Shown here: positions 57,441 through 64,000 of the stretch, in pieces
How the letters are laid out: each line of letters starts with the position of its first letter
Position numbering within the stretch: position 1 is the stretch's first letter
Assembly: GCF_000340885.1 (NCBI RefSeq)
Contig: NC_020291.1
Location: 1,301,001-1,365,000, forward strand
DNA length: 64,000 nucleotides
Direction of reading: 5' to 3'
From: Clostridium saccharoperbutylacetonicum N1-4(HMT)
Lineage (GTDB): Bacteria; Bacillota; Clostridia; Clostridiales; Clostridiaceae
The notes under the pieces: model-generated
The model's database searches: none
What the model saw: the letters and a program-made list of their open reading frames with translations, nothing else
What the model was told of the DNA's origin: nothing
Position numbers and translations under genes: made by a program

Positions 57441-59362
57441 GTGTGCCCAGCATGGGTACGTACTAATCGGTGAAAGTCCGTAATGGGGGCTGATAGTGCC
57501 AACCATTAGCCTAAGACAAGGGTGTCCATCGTGAGATGGAATCTGAAGGAAGTCGGCGGCAAAGCCTTGGTCTGAGGTACACGAATTACATTTGAGGCTC
57601 AAAGCTACGGGTAAACTTGCAAAACAAAGTAAAGCCCTATAACTATCCGAAGTAGCTTGAGTAAATGTAGCAGATGGATGAGGTGAAAGTGCGTGTTCTT
57701 ACCTGGGGAGATCTGATAGATACGTACCATAAGAATTAAATTTCTAGGTCACAACCTATATAGTGATATGTAGCTGAACTATCAGAAGTCAGCAGAAGTC
57801 ATAGTAACTCCGCTAATCGCGATAGCGGATGAAGGACTGAACGTTAGGAGGTTTACAACTTTGGATAAATCAAAGAAATTGCAAAGAAAGCAGAAAACTC
57901 AATATAGAGACCAATTGATGGAAGTAGAAGTGGAACTTCAAGGTAAATCAAAGGTGCCGAGTAATTCTAGGGTTTTACCAAATAGAGAAAGCGTAAACGA
58001 TGGAGCATTTGATACTAGTAGATTACTTGAAGAAGTTCTAGAAAGAAATAATATGCTTTTAGCACTTAAAAGAGTAATTAGCAATAAAGGTAGTCATGGT
58101 GTTGATGGAATGAAGACCGATGAACTTCGTGAGCATATCAAGAAACACTGGGAAACAATTAAAGTTAAACTACTAGAAAGTAAATATAATCCGTCACCTG
58201 TAAGGAGAAAAGAAATATCTAAACCAGATGGTGGAGTTAGACTTTTGGGAATACCAACTGTACAAGATAGATTAATTCAACAAGCAATTGCTCAAGTATT
58301 ATCTAAAATATATGAACCTCTATTCTCCGAAAATAGTTTCGGTTTCCGACCTCATAGAGGAGCAAAGGACGCTATAACGAAATCAAAACAGTATATAACT
58401 CAAGGAAATAGATGGGTTATAGATATGGATTTAGAGAAATTCTTTGATAAAGTTAATCATGATATTCTCATGAACAAACTTGAAAAGAAGATACAAGACA
58501 AAAGGTTATTATCTCTAATAAGAAAATATCTTAAAAGCGGAATTCTCATAAATGGGGTCTCGGTAGCAAGTGAAGAAGGGACACCACAAGGTGGTCCGTT
58601 AAGTCCGCTATTAGCTAATATAATGTTAGATGAATTGGATAAAGAACTTGAAAGACGAGGTCACAAATTTTGTAGATATGCAGATGATAATAACATATAT
58701 GTTAAAAGCAAAAGAGCAGGGTTTAGAGTAATGAAATCTATAACCAATATAATTGAAAATAATTTGAAACTTAAAGTAAACAAGGATAAAAGTGCAGTAG
58801 ACTTTGTATCAAAACGAAAGTTTTTAGGATTTTCGTTTTACTTCTCGAAAAGCGGAGCAGAAATAAGAATCCATGAGAAATCTATAAAGAAATTCAAGGA
58901 AAAGGTCAAATTCTATACTAACAGAAATAAAGGAATTAGTATGGAATACAGGCTACACAAATTAAATCAAATCACAAAAGGATGGATTAATTACTATGGA
59001 ATTGCTAACGCACGCGGAAAGCTAATTGAACTAGATAAATGGATTAGAAGAAGACTAAGAGCTTGCATATGGAAACAATGGAAGAAGATCAGCACTAAAC
59101 AAAGAAATCTGGCTAAATTAGGAATCGATAAATACAAAGCGTGGGAATATGCAAATACAAGAAAAGGCTATTGGAGAATATCCAAAAGCCCAATTTTGAG
59201 CAAGTCTTTAAACAATAAATACCTAGAATCTCTAGGATTTATTAGTCTAACACAAACATATCAAATGAGACATTAAATTCTGATGAACCGCCGTATACCG
59301 AACGGTACGTACGGTGGTGTGAGAGGTCGGAAAACAAAATAATTGTTTTCCTCCTACTCGAT
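57441..59362 (+). mobile_element. Group IIC intron
   Basis: The 5' end GTGTGCCCAGCATGGGT is the typical start of this class. Structured RNA follows to about 57850 (including AAGGGTGTCC and AATCTGAAGGAAG), then the reverse transcriptase gene. Domain V is near 59286-59319 (CCGCCGTATACCGAACGG, then TACGTACGGTGG), and domain VI ends CTCCTACTCGAT. The overall layout resembles the Geobacillus GsI-IIC intron. Insertion lies directly after a terminator. The element appears complete. Confidence 0.9.
57861..59276 (+). CDS. ltrA: Group II intron reverse transcriptase/maturase
   Basis: A 471-residue intron-encoded protein starting at TTG 57861 behind AGGAGG. The RT domain has RLLGIPTVQDRLIQQAI, NSFGFRPHRGAKDAI, VIDMDLEKFFDKVNHD, GTPQGGPLSPLLANI and the catalytic YADD (273-276). 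A maturase/thumb domain follows (KGWINYYGIANARGK). There is no HNH endonuclease domain, as expected for class C. All catalytic parts are intact, so the intron may be active. Confidence 0.92.
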   Translation: MDKSKKLQRKQKTQYRDQLMEVEVELQGKSKVPSNSRVLPNRESVNDGAFDTSRLLEEVLERNNMLLALKRVISNKGSHGVDGMKTDELREHIKKHWETIKVKLLESKYNPSPVRRKEISKPDGGVRLLGIPTVQDRLIQQAIAQVLSKIYEPLFSENSFGFRPHRGAKDAITKSKQYITQGNRWVIDMDLEKFFDKVNHDILMNKLEKKIQDKRLLSLIRKYLKSGILINGVSVASEEGTPQGGPLSPLLANIMLDELDKELERRGHKFCRYADDNNIYVKSKRAGFRVMKSITNIIENNLKLKVNKDKSAVDFVSKRKFLGFSFYFSKSGAEIRIHEKSIKKFKEKVKFYTNRNKGISMEYRLHKLNQITKGWINYYGIANARGKLIELDKWIRRRLRACIWKQWKKISTKQRNLAKLGIDKYKAWEYANTRKGYWRISKSPILSKSLNNKYLESLGFISLTQTYQMRH

Positions 59363-59371
59363 TATTATATC

Positions 59372-59380
59372 TGCTATAAT
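59372..59380 (+). promoter_or_regulatory. Extended -10 promoter of the truncated rarA copy
   Basis: TGCTATAAT just after the intron, equivalent to TGTTATAAT before full-length rarA at 63182. Confidence 0.5.
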
Positions 59381-59495
59381 ATTATTTGGTATAAAATTAA
59401 GTTTTAAGATTCATACTATTTTCTATAAATTATAGTATAGAGTTTATATTATAAAGTAAAATAATATGTAATAGCATTAAGTAAGAGGTGAAAAA

Positions 59496-59777
59496 ATGAG
59501 CCCATTGGCAGATTTAATGAGACCTAGTGATTTAAAAGATTTTGTAGGACAACAACATATATTAAGTCAAGGGAAGCCATTATATAATTTGATTGAGAGT
59601 AATAATATATGTAATTGTATATTTTATGGGCCTCCTGGAACTGGTGAAACAACTTTAGCTAACATAATGGCTAATTATGTAGATAAGAAATTCTACAAAT
59701 TAAATGCGACGACAGCATCCGTGGAAGATATTCAAGAAATTACGGATAATATTAATAATTTACTAAATTATAATTAA
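59496..59777 (+). pseudogene. rarA: Truncated N-terminal copy of rarA with altered Walker A
   Basis: Ninety-three codons matching the first 92 of rarA at 63251, nearly identical from GKPLYNLIES onward. Walker A reads GPPGTGET instead of GPPGTGKT, so the ATP-binding lysine is changed to glutamate. The copy stops just after NNLLNYN, before Walker B. It has a ribosome site (AGAGGTG) and a promoter-like element, so a short peptide could be made, but it cannot be a working ATPase. Confidence 0.85.
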
Positions 59778-59851
59778 GAATAGAAATTTGGAAATAATAT
59801 AATTGATTTTGAATATATATTTATAGATATAAATATATACGGGGTGTAGAA

Positions 59852-60442
59852 ATGGGGAATTTCAAATTTATAAAGTCTGAAATAGATGGTGCTTATATAG
59901 TAGAGTCTAAAGTTTTTGGAGATGAAAGAGGCTATTTTATGGAAGTCTATAATGAGGAAGCTTTTAAAGAGGCTGGACTTAATATGACCTTTGTCCAAGA
60001 TAATGAATCAAAATCAAGTAAGGGTGTACTTCGTGGACTTCATTTTCAAAGGAAGCATAGTCAGGGAAAGCTTGTTAGAGTGACTAAAGGTGAAGTTTTT
60101 GATGTAGCTGTTGATTTGAGAATTGGTTCTGAAACTTATGGTAAATGGGAAGCAGTTATTTTAAGTGATGAAAATAAAAAACAATTTTATATTCCCAAAG
60201 GTTTTGCACATGGCTTTCTGGTATTATCAGAAGAGGCTGTATTTAACTATAAATGCACAGATTTTTATGCTGCTGAATATGACAGTGGGGTTATGTGGAA
60301 TGATCCAGATATAGATATTAAATGGCCTTTAGATAGAATACAGAATATGATTTTATCTGAAAAGGACAAAAAGCATCCAAGCTTAAAAGAATTGGATTTG
60401 AGCAGATATTCAGATTATTATATTTGTCCAAAAGAGGTGTGA
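59852..60442 (+). CDS. rfbC: dTDP-4-dehydrorhamnose 3,5-epimerase, copy 2
   Basis: A 196-residue RmlC paralogue of 37484, sharing FVQDNESKSSKGVLRGLHFQ and the cupin core. GGGGTG precedes the ATG. It is the first of a second rfbC-D-B set, which has no rfbA of its own and so depends on rfbA at 36560 or elsewhere. Confidence 0.94.
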   Translation: MGNFKFIKSEIDGAYIVESKVFGDERGYFMEVYNEEAFKEAGLNMTFVQDNESKSSKGVLRGLHFQRKHSQGKLVRVTKGEVFDVAVDLRIGSETYGKWEAVILSDENKKQFYIPKGFAHGFLVLSEEAVFNYKCTDFYAAEYDSGVMWNDPDIDIKWPLDRIQNMILSEKDKKHPSLKELDLSRYSDYYICPKEV

Positions 60443-60448
60443 TTACAG

Positions 60449-61360
60449 ATGAAAATACTAATTACAGGTGCAAAAGGGCAGCTTGGTAATGAACTTCAAG
60501 ATATAATAAATAGTGGAAAAGCCGAAATTGGTCAAGTTTCAGAGTTAATTATAAAATCAGAAGTTATTCCATTAGATATAGATGAATTGGATATAACTAA
60601 TTTGGAAATGGTTAAAGCTAAATTAAATAAATTAAAACCAGATGTAATAATTAATTGTGCAGCGGCTACTAATGTTGATGGTTGTGAAAATAATCAAGAT
60701 TTTGCATTTAAGGTTAATTCAATTGGCCCAAGAAATTTAGCTATAGTATCTGAAAAAATAGGTGCTAAATTAGTTCAGGTATCAACTGATTATGTATTTA
60801 GCGGAGTTGGAAACAAGCCATTAACTGAATATGATTTAACAACTCCATATAGTGTTTATGGAAAAACTAAGCTACTCGGAGAAAATTATGTAAGAGAGTT
60901 TTCTTCAAAATATTTTATAGTTAGAACTGCATGGTTGTATGGACATATAGGCAATAATTTTGTTTATACTATGAGAAGATTAGCTAAAGAAAAGGATATG
61001 ATAACTGTTGTAAATGACCAGAAAGGAAATCCGACGTATGCCAATGATTTAGCTTATCATATATTAAAACTTTTACAGACAGAAGAATATGGAATATATC
61101 ATTGTACTGGTAAAGGTGAGTGCACCTGGTATGACTTTGCGAAAATGATAATTGAATTGTCAGGAGAAAATTGTAAAGTTACAGCATGTACATCAGAAGA
61201 ATATAAAACTTTAGCAAAGAGGCCTAAATATTCATCACTTGATAATGTGATGCTTAGATATACTGTTGGTGATGAAATGAGAGATTGGAAGGATGCAATA
61301 AAATCTTTTATTAATAAGATAGATAGCAATTATAATTATCGGGATGGAGTAAGAGAATGA
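60449..61360 (+). CDS. rfbD: dTDP-4-dehydrorhamnose reductase, copy 2
   Basis: A 303-residue RmlD paralogue of 38152: ITGAKGQLGNEL, NCAAATNVDGCE, STDYVFSG and YGKTKLLGE are intact. It begins six bases after rfbC and overlaps rfbB by four bases, a tighter arrangement than in copy 1. Confidence 0.94.
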   Translation: MKILITGAKGQLGNELQDIINSGKAEIGQVSELIIKSEVIPLDIDELDITNLEMVKAKLNKLKPDVIINCAAATNVDGCENNQDFAFKVNSIGPRNLAIVSEKIGAKLVQVSTDYVFSGVGNKPLTEYDLTTPYSVYGKTKLLGENYVREFSSKYFIVRTAWLYGHIGNNFVYTMRRLAKEKDMITVVNDQKGNPTYANDLAYHILKLLQTEEYGIYHCTGKGECTWYDFAKMIIELSGENCKVTACTSEEYKTLAKRPKYSSLDNVMLRYTVGDEMRDWKDAIKSFINKIDSNYNYRDGVRE

Positions 61361-62406
61361 AGATATATTTAGTTACAGGTGGAGCAGGATTTATAGGTTC
61401 GAATTTCATTTTATATATGTTAACAAAATATAAAGATATTAAAATAATAAATTTAGATAAGTTAACTTATGCAGGAAACTTAGAGAATCTTAAATCTATT
61501 GAAAATGATAAGAGATATACATTTGTTCAAGGAGATATTTGTGATAAAGATTTAGTTTCAAGTCTTTTTAAAATTAATAATATAAATTATGTTGTTCATT
61601 TTGCAGCAGAATCTCATGTTGACAGAAGTATAAAAGAGCCGGAAATATTTGCTAAAACAAATGTATTAGGAACTGTAAATATGCTCAATTGTGCAAAAAC
61701 TGCTTGGGGAAGTGAAGAGGGATTTATTGATGGAGTGAAATTTCTTCATGTATCAACAGATGAAGTTTATGGTTCTTTAGGAGATGAAGGCTTTTTTGTG
61801 GAAACAACACCAATAGATCCTCATAGTCCATATTCATCAAGCAAAGCAAGTTCAGACTTAATGGTTAAATCTTATTATGATACTTATAAAATGCCAGTTA
61901 ATATAACAAGATGTTCAAATAACTATGGACCATTTCAATTTCCGGAGAAGTTAATACCATTATTAATCAATAACTGTTTGCAGCATAAAGATCTTCCTGT
62001 ATATGGAGATGGATTAAATATAAGAGATTGGTTGTTTGTAGAAGACCATGCAAAAGCGATTGATATGGTTATTAATGGAGGTAGACTTGGAGAAGTCTAT
62101 AATGTTGGAGGCCATAATGAAAGGATAAATATACAAATAGTAAAGACAGTAATTGAATATATAAATAAAAATGTAGATAAAAATGTTACTGAAAGTTTAA
62201 TAAAATATATTGAAGATAGAAAAGGTCATGATAGAAGATATGGAATAGCTCCCGATAAGATAAAGACAGAACTTGGCTGGTATCCAGAAACTAGTTTTGA
62301 AGTTGGGATTAAGAAGACTATTAAGTGGTATTTAGATAATTCAAAATGGATGAAAAATGTAACTTCTGGAGAATATCAAAAGTATTATGATAAGATGTAC
62401 AACTAA
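61357..62406 (+). CDS. rfbB: dTDP-glucose 4,6-dehydratase, copy 2
   Basis: A 349-residue RmlB of the same length as copy 1, with VTGGAGFIGSNFI, HFAAESHVDRSI, STDEVYGSLG and YSSSKASSD. Similarity to copy 1 is very high along the full length, so the two sets are redundant or serve different promoters. A terminator follows at 62526. Confidence 0.95.
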   Translation: MKIYLVTGGAGFIGSNFILYMLTKYKDIKIINLDKLTYAGNLENLKSIENDKRYTFVQGDICDKDLVSSLFKINNINYVVHFAAESHVDRSIKEPEIFAKTNVLGTVNMLNCAKTAWGSEEGFIDGVKFLHVSTDEVYGSLGDEGFFVETTPIDPHSPYSSSKASSDLMVKSYYDTYKMPVNITRCSNNYGPFQFPEKLIPLLINNCLQHKDLPVYGDGLNIRDWLFVEDHAKAIDMVINGGRLGEVYNVGGHNERINIQIVKTVIEYINKNVDKNVTESLIKYIEDRKGHDRRYGIAPDKIKTELGWYPETSFEVGIKKTIKWYLDNSKWMKNVTSGEYQKYYDKMYN

Positions 62407-62525
62407 TTTGTGGGGGGCTATAGATTGGTTCGTATTAAGTTAAAAATTTATAGATATATAATCTAAGAGGTTCAAAGAGAAAAGTAGTTATTTAAAAATT
62501 GTAGTGAAAAATTCTAAGTATGAGT

Positions 62526-62557
62526 ATTGCACCGAATTAGATTTGGTGCAATTTTTA
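62526..62557 (+). terminator. Rho-independent terminator after the second rfbCDB set
   Basis: ATTGCACC pairs with GGTGCAAT around an 11-base loop, followed by TTTTAT. Confidence 0.82.
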
Positions 62558-62656
62558 TATAATAATTATGTGAAAAGGTCTTTGTTTTAGTTCTAATTAT
62601 CATGTGATGTAGTATAATTTGAAGTAATAGTTTCAAGAGGGAAAGAGGAATCAATA

Positions 62657-63151
62657 TTGAGAAAAATAATTATTTTGTTATGTTTGTTTTGGATGGGATT
62701 TATATTCTACATGTCAAGCAATAATGGACAAATATCTCATGAACAAAGTACTAAGGTAGTTAATATAATTGAAGATTCTAAATCAAAATTAGAAAATAAA
62801 TCAAATAATCAGGCTAAAGCTGAAAAGGAAAATTTAGCTTTTTTAGATAAACTTATTAGAAAGAATGCACATGGGTTCCTATACATGGTATTGGCAATAT
62901 TAGTAAGTGCTTCATTTTTTTCTTATAAAAAATTAGGAAGAGATGCAATAGTGTATATACTTTTTATATGCCAATTTTATGCTATTACTGATGAATTTCA
63001 CCAAGCTTTTGTTCCAGGAAGAACTTCTTTAGTAAGTGATGTTTTAGTTGATTTTATAGGGAGTTTAGTAGGCTTAATAATTTTTTATTTGATTTATTAT
63101 AAAATATATAAAGCTAAGATTAGATCTAGATTAAGCACGAAGAAATTATAG
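62657..63151 (+). CDS. VanZ-like membrane protein
   Basis: A 164-residue protein with about four helices. RKNAHGFLYMVLAILVSASF and AITDEFHQAFVPGRTSLVSD are the conserved parts of the VanZ family. The TTG start is used behind AGAGGA; TATAAT at 62613 may be the -10. VanZ-like proteins are common in clostridia without glycopeptide resistance; their role in envelope biology is unclear, so resistance should not be inferred. Confidence 0.85.
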   Translation: MRKIIILLCLFWMGFIFYMSSNNGQISHEQSTKVVNIIEDSKSKLENKSNNQAKAEKENLAFLDKLIRKNAHGFLYMVLAILVSASFFSYKKLGRDAIVYILFICQFYAITDEFHQAFVPGRTSLVSDVLVDFIGSLVGLIIFYLIYYKIYKAKIRSRLSTKKL

Positions 63152-63181
63152 TTTTCTACTGCTTTTTTATTTTTCTAAATC

Positions 63182-63190
63182 TGTTATAAT
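63182..63190 (+). promoter_or_regulatory. Extended -10 promoter of rarA
   Basis: TGTTATAAT, about 60 bases before the rarA start; no strong -35 is seen. Confidence 0.55.
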
Positions 63191-63250
63191 AATAGTTAGC
63201 AAATCAAGAAGGTATGATTAGATATTATTAAAGACAAAGAGGTGCAAGCA

Positions 63251-64000
63251 ATGCGACCACTAGCAGATTTGATGCGCCCAAATAAATTGGAAGATTTTGC
63301 GGGACAAAAGCATATTTTAAGTGAAGGGAAGCCGTTATATAATTTGATTGAGAGTAAGAATATATGTAATTGTATATTTTATGGGCCTCCTGGAACTGGT
63401 AAAACAACTTTAGCTAACATAATGGCTAATTATGTAGATAAGAAATTCTACAAATTAAATGCAACGACAGCATCTGTGAAAGATATTCAAGAAATTACGG
63501 ATAATATTAATAATTTACTAAATTATAATGGAGTAGTTCTATACATAGATGAACTTCAGCATTTTAATAAAAAACAACAGCAGGCATTATTAGAATTTAT
63601 TGAAGATGGAAGAATAACGCTGATTGCAAGTACTACTGAAAATCCTTATTTCGTTATACACAAAGCTATAATAAGCAGATGTAATATATTCTCATTTAAG
63701 CCATTAAATACTTCTGATATTATTATTGGACTTGAAAATTCTATTAAAAAGTTAACTTCAGAAGGAATAAAAATAGAATATTCTAATGAAGCTCTTACAT
63801 ATATTGCTGAGATATCTCAAGGTGATTATAGAAAAGCATATAATATTTTAGAAATTGCTATAAATTCGCAGGTAAAGAACGTTAGAGTGATTTCAAGTGA
63901 ATATATAGAGAGCCTAGGACAGTCCAATATGAGGGCCGATTCTAGTGGGGATGAGTTTTATAACTTGTTAAGTGCCCTTCAAAAAAGTATTAGGGGAAGT
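63251..64000 (+). CDS. rarA: Replication-associated recombination protein A (partial, runs off the window)
   Basis: The first 250 codons of a RarA/MgsA AAA+ ATPase are present with no stop: MRPLADLMRPNKLEDFAGQK, Walker A GPPGTGKTT, Walker B LYIDELQHFNKKQQQALLEF, sensor 1 STTENP and the SRC arginine-finger region. RarA acts at stalled replication forks. AGAGGTG precedes ATG 63251. It marks the end of the EPS region. Its first part is duplicated at 59496. Confidence 0.93.
   Translation, partial: MRPLADLMRPNKLEDFAGQKHILSEGKPLYNLIESKNICNCIFYGPPGTGKTTLANIMANYVDKKFYKLNATTASVKDIQEITDNINNLLNYNGVVLYIDELQHFNKKQQQALLEFIEDGRITLIASTTENPYFVIHKAIISRCNIFSFKPLNTSDIIIGLENSIKKLTSEGIKIEYSNEALTYIAEISQGDYRKAYNILEIAINSQVKNVRVISSEYIESLGQSNMRADSSGDEFYNLLSALQKSIRGS

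Noticed and set aside
62657..63151. VanZ-like gene as a glycopeptide resistance determinant
   Set aside because: No vanA/H/X/R/S genes are present; VanZ-family proteins are widespread in clostridia.

Overview
This window is AT-rich DNA from a Firmicute. AAGGAGG-type ribosome sites, U-tailed terminators, choline-binding repeats and BY-kinase/PHP-phosphatase polysaccharide control all point to Clostridium sensu stricto, probably a saccharolytic, solvent-forming relative. No rRNA, tRNA or CRISPR array was seen. Almost the whole window is surface or extracellular polysaccharide (EPS) machinery in at least two modules, with mobile and decayed DNA between them.

Layout. 1-1798: end of an ABC uptake operon (binding protein, permease, ATPase). 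2025-16164: EPS module A, with chain-length regulator, tyrosine kinase, PHP phosphatase, phosphoglycosyl transferase, an Alg14/Alg13-like pair, further glycosyltransferases, an acetyltransferase, Wzy, a pyruvyl transferase, Wzx and a broken FrhB-like gene. 16227-18191: a MacB-like ABC exporter. 18588-23400: a second PHP phosphatase, then a worn region with a lone phage replisome-organiser domain, a stop-interrupted prepilin peptidase, an intact DegS/DegU-like two-component pair and a repeated ~145 bp element. 23534-46694: EPS module B, with a second chain-length regulator and kinase, a large MalT/LAL-type LuxR regulator, a second phosphoglycosyl transferase, ugd, many glycosyltransferases, an intact pyruvyl transferase/FrhB pair, rfbACDB, Wzy, Wzx and two membrane acyltransferases. 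46791-48913: galU and a secreted glycosidase-like protein. 49031-54053: a small membrane protein, an IS200/IS605 element, a galU remnant, a second MacB-like exporter and a dead IS4-type transposase. 54270-57283: a secreted protein, a membrane protein and a choline-binding protein. 57441-59362: a group IIC intron. 59496-64000: a truncated rarA copy, a second rfbCDB set, a VanZ-like gene and the start of full-length rarA.

How it works together. A phosphoglycosyl transferase loads the first sugar on undecaprenyl phosphate. Glycosyltransferases extend it using UDP-glucose (galU), UDP-glucuronate (ugd) and dTDP-rhamnose (rfbACDB). Acyl and pyruvyl groups are added, Wzx flips the repeat unit, Wzy polymerises it, and the Wzz-like protein with its tyrosine kinase and phosphatase sets chain length.

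Most notable signal. Four dispersed promoters, at 23403, 27518, 50244 and 54144, share one architecture: an AATRTNNAAAATA-like block, 19-20 bp, a 15-bp dyad TACCYWWRDTGGGTA, an abutting GGTTAC, exactly 18 bp, then TATACT. They precede the second chain-length/kinase pair, the second phosphoglycosyl transferase operon, the second MacB-like exporter and the secreted-protein genes. This looks like an undescribed coordinated cell-surface regulon. The LuxR-type regulators in the window are candidate controllers.
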